From UBA8437 sp964646205 (GTDB lineage Bacteria > Planctomycetota > Planctomycetia > Planctomycetales > Planctomycetaceae): DNA of 64,000 nucleotides. Below, piece by piece: positions 1 through 8,256 of this stretch. Under the pieces are notes generated by a model, which worked only from the letters and a program-made list of their open reading frames with translations, ran no database searches and was not told the origin of the DNA. How positions within the stretch are numbered: position 1 is the first letter of the stretch; every line of letters starts with the position of its first letter. Where the stretch lies: contig CAZYAZ010000027.1 of NCBI GenBank assembly GCA_964646205.1, positions 1 through 64,000 of the forward strand. Direction: 5' to 3'. Position numbers and translations under genes: made by a program.

Positions 1-5
1 AACCG

Positions 6-1043
6 GTGCGATTGGCCGTCGCGGGGCTCGGGTGGATTGGCAGAAAACACGCGCAGCTCATCGTGGAACACGATGACTGTTCGCTGGTCGGCCTGTGTGA
101 TGTCGACGACCGCCACGCGTCCGTTGCCGGGGAGTTCGAGGTTCCGTTTCACACGGACATTGAACAACTGCTGGAGAATGAAGCGGTCGAGGGGGTGGTC
201 ATCGCCACTCCCAACCGGGTGCATGGAGTGATGGCCGAGGCGTGTGCGCGTCATTCGGTGCATGTCCTGATCGAGAAGCCTATCGCCGAAACGCTGGACG
301 AAGCCCGCCGGGTGCTTCGCGTCTGCGACCAGGGCGGTATCCGTGTGCTCGTCGGGCACCATCGTCGACACAGCCCGTTCATTCGCGAGACACGGTCGAT
401 AGTTGCCAGCGGCACCCTGGGGCAACTGGTGGGGGTTTCCATGTTGTGGGCCCTGGCCAAGCCGGACGATTACTTCGACCAGGACTGGCGTTGCCAACGT
501 CCCGGTGGTGGGCCGACCCTGATCAATCTCATCCACGAACTCGACAGCCTGCGATTCATCTGTGGAGAAATCCGACAGGTTTACTCGGTGGCAAGCTCGG
601 CCGTGCGGCAACTGGAGGTTGAGGATTCGTTGAGCATCACGCTGTCGTTCGAGAATGGAACGTTGGGATCGATCCTGGCTTCCGATGCCACTCCCTCCCC
701 CTGGTCTTACGAGGCGACGACCGGAGAGAATCCGCATTATTTTCGCGCCGATGAGAACAGCTATCATTTTCTCGGCACGGCCGGTTCACTGTCGTTCCCA
801 GGGATGGAGGTCTGGAGGTACCCCGCTGGGGTGACCGGTTGGCAGCATCCGTTGGAAAATTCGCGGCATCACGTTGAAGAGGCAGACCCGCTGCAGAATC
901 AACTGGAGCATTTCTGTCGTGTCGTGAGAAACCAGGAGGAGCCACTGGTTGATGCCCGCGATGGGCTACGATCGCTTGCGGCAGCCGTTGCAGTGCTCGA
1001 CTCGGCAGAGCGTGGAGTTCCCGTTGAGGTTCAGAAATCATGA
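6..1043 (+). CDS. Gfo/Idh/MocA family NAD(P)-dependent oxidoreductase
   Basis: 345 residues from a GTG at the very edge of the window. The Rossmann nucleotide-binding motif GLGWIG lies at about residues 7-12 and the family signature EKP at 90-92, followed by the C-terminal substrate domain. Members oxidise or epimerise sugars, inositols and related polyols with a tightly bound NAD(P). The N-terminus begins right at the first beta strand, so the gene is probably complete, but an upstream start outside the window cannot be excluded. The stop codon overlaps an ATG (ATGA at 1040-1043) that opens a ten-codon frame running into the downstream decamer repeat. Substrate cannot be named from sequence. 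Confidence 0.88.
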   Translation: MRLAVAGLGWIGRKHAQLIVEHDDCSLVGLCDVDDRHASVAGEFEVPFHTDIEQLLENEAVEGVVIATPNRVHGVMAEACARHSVHVLIEKPIAETLDEARRVLRVCDQGGIRVLVGHHRRHSPFIRETRSIVASGTLGQLVGVSMLWALAKPDDYFDQDWRCQRPGGGPTLINLIHELDSLRFICGEIRQVYSVASSAVRQLEVEDSLSITLSFENGTLGSILASDATPSPWSYEATTGENPHYFRADENSYHFLGTAGSLSFPGMEVWRYPAGVTGWQHPLENSRHHVEEADPLQNQLEHFCRVVRNQEEPLVDARDGLRSLAAAVAVLDSAERGVPVEVQKS

Positions 1044-1055
1044 GTGGCCGGGTAG

Positions 1056-1221
1056 GGAATGATCAGGAATGATCAGGAATGATCAGGANNNNNNNNNNNN
1101 NNNNNNNNNNNNNNNNNNNNNNNNNNNNNNNNNNNNNNNNNNNNNNNNNNNNNNNNNNNNNNNNNNNNNNNNNNNNNNNNNNNNNNNNGGAATGATCAGG
1201 AATGATCAGGAATGATCAGGA
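1056..1221 (+). repeat. 10-bp tandem repeat array (GGAATGATCA) with a 100-N gap
   Basis: Three perfect copies of GGAATGATCA lie left of the gap (1056-1085 plus GGA) and three lie right of it (1189-1218 plus GGA). Positions 1089-1188 are exactly 100 N, so the true copy number is unknown. The unit is not a multiple of three, which fits a non-coding array. Each copy contains AGGA and an overlapping start/stop ATGA. The last copy merges into AGGAGG at 1218-1223, the ribosome binding site of the next gene. Confidence 0.9.
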
Positions 1222-1233
1222 GGAACGTGCTTC

Positions 1234-2025
1234 ATGCACCTGGATGATCGTCAACTAGCGCAGTACGAAGAACAGGGCTACCTGTTCTTCCCCGGCCTGC
1301 TGGATCGGGACGAAGTTGCGGCGCTGCAGCAGGCCATGCCCGAGATCCTCGACCGCCCGGGTCCGGAGGTGATCCGCGAGAAGGACGATTCCACTGCAGC
1401 CCGGCTCGCTTTCGGGGCGCACATGTATTCGGAGCCCTTCAGGCGGTTGTCACTGCTTCCACGGCTGGTTGAACCGGTTCGTCAGTTGTTGCACGATGAC
1501 GTGTATCTCCATCAAAGCCGGATGAATCCGAAGCAGGGATTTGGCAGCGGCGAGTCCTGGGAGTGGCACCAGGATTACAGCGCGTGGCGCGTGGTCGACG
1601 GCATGGCCGAACCGCGGTGCGTGATGACGGCCGTTTTTGTTGACGATTGTACGGCGGCGAAATCGCCACTGCTGGTGATTCCGGGCTCCCACCGGGATGG
1701 GTTCCTGGATTCGATCGAACTGCATCAAGACGCCGACGGTTATTCCCTGTACCACATCGATCGTGACACGTTCGAGCGGCTCGCCGAGGAAAACGGCATC
1801 GAAGCTCTCGTCGGCCCGGCCGGTTCAGTCTGCTTCTGCCACAGCATCGTGGTTCACGGATCGGCCAGCAACGTGTCGCCGTGGCGGCGAGCCATCATGT
1901 ACCTGATCTACAACGCTGTCAGCAATGCGTGCACCAACGGCGACCGGCCGTGGTTTCAGAACAATCGCGACTTCACGCCGCTTGAGACGATCGACGATGA
2001 CGCGTTGCGTGAGTTGTCGACGTAG
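1234..2025 (+). CDS. EctD-like phytanoyl-CoA dioxygenase family protein
   Basis: 263 residues; the ATG is preceded by AGGAGG at 1218-1223. It is a cupin-fold Fe(II)/2-oxoglutarate dioxygenase: the metal triad is H112 and D114 (in WHQDYSAW) and the distal H208 (VVHGS), with R218/R219 (PWRR) suited to bind 2-oxoglutarate. HQSRMNP before the triad and YLIYNAVSN near residue 224-232 closely resemble ectoine hydroxylase EctD as I remember it, more than generic PhyH proteins. No ectABC genes are in the window, so an ectoine role is unproven; hydroxylation of another small molecule is equally possible. It has its own terminator just downstream. Confidence 0.85.
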   Translation: MHLDDRQLAQYEEQGYLFFPGLLDRDEVAALQQAMPEILDRPGPEVIREKDDSTAARLAFGAHMYSEPFRRLSLLPRLVEPVRQLLHDDVYLHQSRMNPKQGFGSGESWEWHQDYSAWRVVDGMAEPRCVMTAVFVDDCTAAKSPLLVIPGSHRDGFLDSIELHQDADGYSLYHIDRDTFERLAEENGIEALVGPAGSVCFCHSIVVHGSASNVSPWRRAIMYLIYNAVSNACTNGDRPWFQNNRDFTPLETIDDDALRELST

Positions 2026-2081
2026 AACCAACGGGACCTGGGACGGATGGCCGGTATCGAAACCGCTGCCGGCAAATGGCG

Positions 2082-2122
2082 AACAGCTCGCCGCAACCGG
2101 GTGCGACGAGCTGTTTTGGTTT
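2082..2122 (+). terminator. rho-independent terminator after the dioxygenase gene
   Basis: A nine-bp perfect stem (AACAGCTCG 2082-2090 with CGAGCTGTT 2107-2115), extended inside by CGCA/TGCG, is followed by TTTT-GG-TTT at 2114-2122. It lies 57 nt after the stop codon. It also sits just beyond the 3' end of the convergent tRNA gene, where it could stop that transcript, although there is no T tract on that strand. Confidence 0.75.
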
Positions 2123-2126
2123 CGAG

Positions 2127-2200
2127 TCGGGATGACAGGATTTGAACCTGCGACCTCTGCGTCCCGAACGCAGCGCTCTGCCAGGCTGAGCTACATCCCG
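2127..2200 (-). tRNA. tRNA-Pro (anticodon CGG)
   Basis: The reverse complement folds into a standard cloverleaf of 74 nt: acceptor stem CGGGATG/CATCCCG with discriminator A, D arm GCTC/GAGC, anticodon stem CTGCG/CGCAG around loop TTCGGGA (anticodon CGG, reading CCG), and T arm GCAGG-TTCAAAT-CCTGT. The 3' CCA is not encoded, so it must be added by the CCA enzyme. Confidence 0.95.
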
Positions 2201-2213
2201 AGGACAGGTCACG

Positions 2214-2241
2214 ATTCTATCAACGCCGGCGACCCGGTCAA
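2214..2241 (-). promoter_or_regulatory. sigma-70-type promoter of tRNA-Pro
   Basis: On the minus strand TTGACC (2236-2241) and TAGAAT (2214-2219) are separated by 16 nt. Transcription would start about seven nt before the mature tRNA 5' end. Position and match quality make this one of the clearest promoters in the window. Confidence 0.65.
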
Positions 2242-2363
2242 CGATCGGTCAGTTTTCCGTTCCTTCATAAGTGCAACGGCGAGTATCGGCATCCGTCCTG
2301 CCGGTTTCTCACCGGGCTCTTTGGGGTCATCAGGCAGTCGGTGTGGCAGATGAGACGACGTGA

Positions 2364-2469
2364 CTGCCAACTTGGCAGACTTTTGCGAGTTCGCGGTGAC
2401 TTGACAGTACGGGCCTAACCTCTCTCAATAGAGGGTCTTGCGTCGTCGTGTGTCTCTTTGGCACGACGA
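2364..2469 (+). promoter_or_regulatory. groE leader: palindrome, possible promoter and 5' hairpin
   Basis: Reading downstream: a perfect 15-bp palindrome CTGCCAACTTGGCAG (2364-2378); TTGACA (2401-2406) with only a weak -10 about 17 nt later, inside the small hairpin CCTCT-CTCAAT-AGAGG (2419-2434); then an eight-bp stem TCGTCGTG (2443-2450) with CACGACGA (2462-2469) around an 11-nt loop. No CIRCE element (TTAGCACTC-N9-GAGTGCTAA) is present. The palindrome is a candidate operator and the hairpin a candidate mRNA element. I see nothing convincing between 2242 and 2363. Confidence 0.4.
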
Positions 2470-2536
2470 TTGCAAACCCTCAACATTGTGAATTGCATTC
2501 TGAAGAGCCTGCCAGCGGAAGCTTGAGGAACAGATC

Positions 2537-4267
<1,731 letters not shown>

Positions 4268-4323
4268 TCCGTCCCGTTGACCGTGTCAAACAAGTCAGAA
4301 ACAGACCAATTATCAACATCGAA

Positions 4324-4346
4324 GTGTCCGGGAATTGACCGGACAC
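4324..4346 (+). promoter_or_regulatory. hairpin in the groEL1-groES spacer
   Basis: A perfect eight-bp stem GTGTCCGG (4324-4331) / CCGGACAC (4339-4346) with the seven-nt loop GAATTGA lies 24 nt before the groES start. There is no T tract, so it is more likely an RNA processing or stability element than a terminator (inference). Confidence 0.5.
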
Positions 4347-4370
4347 GAGACAACCGGGAGTGAAGTAGAG

Positions 4371-4658
4371 ATGAAGCTGAATCCGTTGGACGATCGAGTT
4401 GTTGTCGAACCTCTCAGCGCCGAGGAAACCACCGCGGGTGGGATCGTGCTGCCCGATGCGGCCCAGGAGAAGCCCCAGCGGGGTTCCGTGGTCGCTGTTG
4501 GCCCCGGTCGCCTGCTCGAGAGTGGTGAGCGTGCTGCGGTGGGCGTCGTCGTGGGTGACGAGGTGCTCTTCGGCAAGTTTGGCGGCGCCGACATCGAGGT
4601 CGATGGCCGCGAGGTGAAGATCCTCCGCGAGAGCGACATCCTGGCCAAGGTCGTCTGA
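4371..4658 (+). CDS. groES: co-chaperonin GroES
   Basis: 95 residues beginning MKLNPLDDRVVVEP, the family's usual start; the frame is open 12 codons further upstream, but GGGAG at 4356-4360 and family length fix the ATG at 4371. The mobile-loop region AEETTAGGIVLP (about residues 17-28) carries the GGIVLP sequence that docks on GroEL. Length matches typical GroES. It lies between two groEL genes, so the single lid could serve both rings. The spacers on both sides contain hairpins. Confidence 0.97.
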   Translation: MKLNPLDDRVVVEPLSAEETTAGGIVLPDAAQEKPQRGSVVAVGPGRLLESGERAAVGVVVGDEVLFGKFGGADIEVDGREVKILRESDILAKVV

Positions 4659-4715
4659 GACGATTGCGGTCCCGTCCCATCAAGAGATTTCCCCTGTAGA
4701 CCCAGCGGAACATAC

Positions 4716-4735
4716 CCCGGGCCAACCCGCCCGGG
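4716..4735 (+). promoter_or_regulatory. hairpin in the groES-groEL2 spacer
   Basis: A perfect seven-bp GC stem CCCGGGC (4716-4722) / GCCCGGG (4729-4735) with loop CAACCC sits six nt before the AGGAG ribosome binding site (4742-4746) of groEL2. There is no T tract. Confidence 0.45.
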
Positions 4736-4756
4736 CCATTCCAGGAGCCAGAACCT

Positions 4757-6373
4757 GTGGCCAAGCAACTGCTTTTCGAACACGCCGCCCGTATCAAGCT
4801 GCAAAAGGGCGTTGATCAACTTGCCCATGCCGTCGCCGTGACGATGGGGCCGACCGGTCGCAACGTGATCATTGACAAGAACTTCGGCAACCCCGTTGTG
4901 ACCAAGGACGGAGTGACGGTCAGCAAGGAAGTCGAACTCGAGGATCCCTACGAGCACATGGGTGCGAAGTTGGTCAACGAGGTCGCCACCAAGACCAGTG
5001 ACATTGCCGGTGACGGTACGACCACGGCCACCGTGCTGGCCCGGGCCATCTTCAAGGAAGGTCTTCGCGGTCTCTCGCTGGGTGCCAACCCGATGACGGT
5101 TCGTCGTGGAATCGACAAGGCGGTTGATGCCGCCCTGGGGAAACTCCGTGACATGTCCAAGCCGGTGACGTCCAAGACCGAGATCCAGCAGGTTGGAGCC
5201 ATCTCGGCCAACAACGACGCGTCGGTTGGTGAATTGATCGCTGATGCCATGGAAAACGTCGGCCGCGATGGTGTGATCACCGTCGAGGAAGGCAAGGGCA
5301 GCACCACGACGCTGGAACTCACCGAGGGAATGCAGTTCGACAAGGGGTTCAACTCGCCCTACTTCGTCAGTCATCCCGCGGAGATGAAGTGCATTCTCGA
5401 GGACTGTTATATCCTGATTCACGAGAAGAAGATCTCGGCGCTCCGCGAGTTGATCCCGGTTCTCGAGAAGGTGTCGCAGACGGGCAAACCGTTGCTGATC
5501 ATCGCCGAGGATGTCGAGGGTGAAGCGTTGACGGCATTGGTCGTCAACAAGCTGCGTGGAGTTCTGCCGGTGTGTGCCGTCAAGGCGCCCGGCTTCGGCG
5601 ATCGCCGCAAGAACATGCTCGGTGACATCGCCGTGCTGACCGGTGGCTCGCTGCTCTCCGAGGATCTCGGCGTCAAGCTCGAGAGCATCGAGATTGGCTC
5701 GCTGGGTCATTGCAAGAAGGTCGAAGTGACCAAGGATTCGTGCACGTTGATCGAGGGTGCTGGAAACGCCGACGACATCGCCTCGCGGGTCGGACAGATC
5801 AAGACCCAGATCGAGAACACCGAGAGCGAGTACGATCGAGAGAAGTTCCAGGAACGGTTGGCCAAGATGACCGGCGGAGTTGCCATCATCTCGGTCGGAG
5901 CCGCCACCGAGACCGAGATGAAGCAGACCAAGGCCCGGATGGAAGATGCCCTGCACGCCACCCGAGCCAGTGTCGAGGAAGGCATCCTGCCTGGTGGTGG
6001 AGTGGCCCTGCTGCGGACCATCGACACCGTCCAGGAGGTCAAGGCCAAGGGCGATGAGAAGATCGGTGTCCAGATCGTGGCTCGAGCCCTGGAAGCTCCC
6101 ATCCGACAGATTGCCGAGAACTGCGGTGAAGATGGTTCGGTCGTGGCCGATGAGGTCCGGGGACAAAAGACCAATGTTGGTTACGACGTCGAGACCGGCG
6201 GATTCGTCGACATGTACGAACGCGGTGTGATCGACCCGGCCAAGGTTGTGACCAGTGCCCTGTCCAATGCCGCCTCGATTGCCGCGTTGATGTTGACCAC
6301 CGAGGTGCTGGTCACCCGCACCGATGATCTTGAGGGTGGCGAGAAACCAAAGGTGGAAGGCGCGATTCGCTGA
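4757..6373 (+). CDS. groEL: GroEL chaperonin 2, without GGM tail
   Basis: 538 residues from GTG (MAKQLLFEH), with AGGAG ten nt upstream. All core chaperonin motifs are present: GDGTTT near residue 86, EGMQFDKGFNSPYF in the apical domain, MEDALHATRASVEEG with the catalytic-type Asp, and PGGG. It ends EGGEKPKVEGAIR, with no Gly-Met repeat, unlike the first copy. In the apical domain, E. coli Tyr199 and Leu200 are replaced by Phe and Asn. Divergence from the first copy suggests the two rings have different clients, or that one is stress-specialised (inference). Confidence 0.97.
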   Translation: MAKQLLFEHAARIKLQKGVDQLAHAVAVTMGPTGRNVIIDKNFGNPVVTKDGVTVSKEVELEDPYEHMGAKLVNEVATKTSDIAGDGTTTATVLARAIFKEGLRGLSLGANPMTVRRGIDKAVDAALGKLRDMSKPVTSKTEIQQVGAISANNDASVGELIADAMENVGRDGVITVEEGKGSTTTLELTEGMQFDKGFNSPYFVSHPAEMKCILEDCYILIHEKKISALRELIPVLEKVSQTGKPLLIIAEDVEGEALTALVVNKLRGVLPVCAVKAPGFGDRRKNMLGDIAVLTGGSLLSEDLGVKLESIEIGSLGHCKKVEVTKDSCTLIEGAGNADDIASRVGQIKTQIENTESEYDREKFQERLAKMTGGVAIISVGAATETEMKQTKARMEDALHATRASVEEGILPGGGVALLRTIDTVQEVKAKGDEKIGVQIVARALEAPIRQIAENCGEDGSVVADEVRGQKTNVGYDVETGGFVDMYERGVIDPAKVVTSALSNAASIAALMLTTEVLVTRTDDLEGGEKPKVEGAIR

Positions 6374-6407
6374 ACGAATCACCGTTTCCAACCTGATGAC
6401 CTGACGG

Positions 6408-6443
6408 GCCACCTCCTTGCAAAAAGGGGTGGCTCGTTTCTTT
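6408..6443 (+). terminator. terminator-like hairpin between groEL2 and dnaJ
   Basis: GCCACC-T-C...TT (6408-6418) pairs with AAGGGGTGGC (6424-6433), about ten bp with one bulge, followed by TCGTTTCTTT. It could end or attenuate transcription before dnaJ. The poly-T is imperfect. Confidence 0.5.
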
Positions 6444-6482
6444 GCCCCTCGACAATTCCTTCTCCAGACCTCGCTGTCCTCA

Positions 6483-7619
6483 ATGCCCGAGAAACGCGAT
6501 TACTACGAAGTGCTCGGTGTCGAAAAGGACGCCAGCGCGAAGTCGATCAAGACGTCGTACAAGTCGATCGCGCTGAAGAACCACCCCGACCGCAATCCCG
6601 ATGACGAGTCGGCCGTCGAGCGTTTCAAGGAGGCGGCCGAGGCATTCGAGGTGCTGAGCGATCCCGAGAAGCGGGCCCGCTACGATCGCTTTGGTCATGC
6701 GGGATTGCAGGGCGGCGGCGGGGGGACTCACCAGCCGGGGTTCAGCGATGTCGGTGACATCTTCAGCATGTTCGGCGACATCTTCGAGGGTTTCGGGTTC
6801 GGTGGCCGACAGGGAGGCGGACAACGGGCCCGGCGTGGCAGCCACCTGCAGGCGACACTTGCGATCGATCTGCCCGACGCGGCGTCGGGATGCACCCGGA
6901 CCATCGAGATCTCGCGGCGCGAGCCCTGCTCGACGTGTAGTGGCAGTGGTGCCCGACCAGGTAGCTCGGCCGATTCCTGTGACTACTGCGGCGGCCACGG
7001 TCGCGTGGTCCAGTCTCAGGGCATATTCAGCGTGCAGACGACCTGCCCGGCCTGTCGAGGAGAGGGCCAGGTCATCCGCGACAAGTGCGACGATTGTCGT
7101 GGCGAGGGCCGAGTGCCCCGCCCGGTGACACTCGACGTGAAAATTCCCGCCGGCATCGACTCGGGCATGAGGCTTTGTCTGCGCGGCGAGGGTGAGGCGG
7201 GGCCACGCGGGGAAATGCGCGGGGACCTCTACGTCGACATCGATGTGCATGAACATCCCCTGTTCCGTCGCGAAGGGCCTCACCTGGTTTGCCAGGTGCC
7301 GATCACGTTCAGCCAGGCCGCGCTGGGCGCCGATATCGACATACCGGTTCTCGAGGGACGGCATTCCCTGGAGGTGCCCGCCGGCACACAGCCAGGACAC
7401 GTTTTCCGGATTCGCGGGGGAGGCATGCCCGATCCTCGAGGTGGACGAGCCGGTGACCTGATGGTCGAGGTCCAGGTCGAGGTGCCCCGGAAACTCGGAG
7501 ACGAGCAGGAAGAACTACTCAGACAACTCGCCGAAATCGAACAGGCGAATGTTTCACCCCACCGCGAGTCGTTTCTCGACAAGTTGGTGGACTGGTTCTC
7601 TTCGGAGAATGACACCTGA
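6483..7619 (+). CDS. dnaJ: chaperone protein DnaJ
   Basis: 378 residues from the ATG of MPEKRDYYEVLGV; a longer frame to 6417 begins inside the terminator-like hairpin and is unlikely. It has an N-terminal J domain with the HPD tripeptide (NHPDRNPDD), a Gly/Phe-rich linker, and a zinc-binding domain with four CxxCxGxG repeats (CSTCSGSG, CDYCGGHG, CPACRGEG, CDDCRGEG), then the C-terminal substrate domains. This is a full type I DnaJ that stimulates DnaK ATPase. No strong ribosome binding site is visible. dnaK is not in the window. Confidence 0.96.
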   Translation: MPEKRDYYEVLGVEKDASAKSIKTSYKSIALKNHPDRNPDDESAVERFKEAAEAFEVLSDPEKRARYDRFGHAGLQGGGGGTHQPGFSDVGDIFSMFGDIFEGFGFGGRQGGGQRARRGSHLQATLAIDLPDAASGCTRTIEISRREPCSTCSGSGARPGSSADSCDYCGGHGRVVQSQGIFSVQTTCPACRGEGQVIRDKCDDCRGEGRVPRPVTLDVKIPAGIDSGMRLCLRGEGEAGPRGEMRGDLYVDIDVHEHPLFRREGPHLVCQVPITFSQAALGADIDIPVLEGRHSLEVPAGTQPGHVFRIRGGGMPDPRGGRAGDLMVEVQVEVPRKLGDEQEELLRQLAEIEQANVSPHRESFLDKLVDWFSSENDT

Positions 7620-7684
7620 GGCCGATGCCCGGGACATGAGCAACGGGACGCTGATACACTTCAGACGCCTAAAGCAGAAAACCC

Positions 7685-7878
7685 ATGACAGACGACACAC
7701 GCGACGAATTCGAAGCCGAGCAGGCTGACGACGAGCAGGCTGACGACGAGCAGGCTGACGACGAGNNNNNNNNNNNNNNNNNNNNNNNNNNNNNNNNNNN
7801 NNNNNNNNNNNNNNNNNNNNNNNNNNNNNNNNNNNNNNNNNNNNNNNNNNNNNNNNNNNNNNNNNCGAGGAGAACTGA
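7685..7878 (+). CDS. gapped gene with acidic EQADD repeats; possibly the ends of grpE
   Basis: The start reads MTDDTRDEFEAEQADDEQAD and continues in EQADD pentapeptides until 100 N (7766-7865). After the gap, read in the frame that keeps the acidic pattern, it ends GAG GAG AAC TGA, with the TGA (7876-7878) overlapping the next gene's ATG. The gap must be 2 modulo 3 for this frame, so 100 N is not its true size. GrpE proteins have such acidic disordered N-termini, and from memory grpE follows dnaJ in related planctomycetes; the GrpE core could be missing in the gap. Otherwise this is a short acidic repeat protein. Confidence 0.5.
7721..7869 (+). repeat. 15-bp coding tandem repeat (CAGGCTGACGACGAG) with 100-N gap
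   Basis: Three perfect copies occupy 7721-7765 and encode QADDE. The gap 7766-7865 follows directly, and only CGAG of a possible further unit is seen on its right. The unit keeps the reading frame. Copy number is unknown. Confidence 0.85.
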
Positions 7879-8204
7879 TGCCGACCTACGATTACGAGTG
7901 TCGCGAGTGTGGTCACCGCTGGGAGTTGTTTCAGCGGATGAGCGAGAATCCGAAGCGGAAGTGTCCCGAGTGCGGTCGATTGAAGGCGAAGCGTCTGATC
8001 GGCCCGGGAGCGGGCATCATCTTCAAGGGGTCAGGCTTCTACCAGACCGACTACCGCAGCCAGTCGTACAAGGATGATGCCAAGGCTGACAAACAGGCCC
8101 AGAAGTCGGCATCAGAGAAATCTTCTTCCGATTCCAAGAGTTCGAAATCCGAGTCGAAACCCAAGTCGGATTCGGGGTCGTCATCGGGCAAGTCCGACTC
8201 GTGA
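7878..8204 (+). CDS. FmdB-type zinc ribbon protein
   Basis: 108 residues, start ATG overlapping the preceding TGA, with GAGGAG five nt upstream, so translation is probably coupled. MPTYDYECRECGHRW begins the typical FmdB putative regulatory domain; the two CxxC pairs CREC and CPEC, about 24 residues apart, should bind one zinc. The conserved GSGFYQTDY follows at residues 52-60. The C-terminal third is a Lys/Ser/Asp low-complexity tail. The family is named for a formamidase-operon regulator, but its real function in most bacteria is unknown. Confidence 0.85.
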   Translation: MPTYDYECRECGHRWELFQRMSENPKRKCPECGRLKAKRLIGPGAGIIFKGSGFYQTDYRSQSYKDDAKADKQAQKSASEKSSSDSKSSKSESKPKSDSGSSSGKSDS

Positions 8205-8256
8205 ATTTCTTCCCGTTGATGGGAATCGCGACCGTTGGTCTGGTTAGAATCGGGAT

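Noticed and set aside
1056..1221. CRISPR array
   Set aside because: Units are 10 bp with no spacers and no cas genes; it is a simple tandem repeat.
4313..6412. 699-codon open frame antisense to groEL2, and a 396-codon one (2966-4156) antisense to groEL1
   Set aside because: They mirror highly conserved groEL codons; long antisense frames are expected in GC-rich genes and the products show no recognisable features.
7685..8077. Frameshifted longer protein across the second gap
   Set aside because: The frame after 100 N is off by one because the gap size is a placeholder; the true frame ends at the TGA at 7876-7878.
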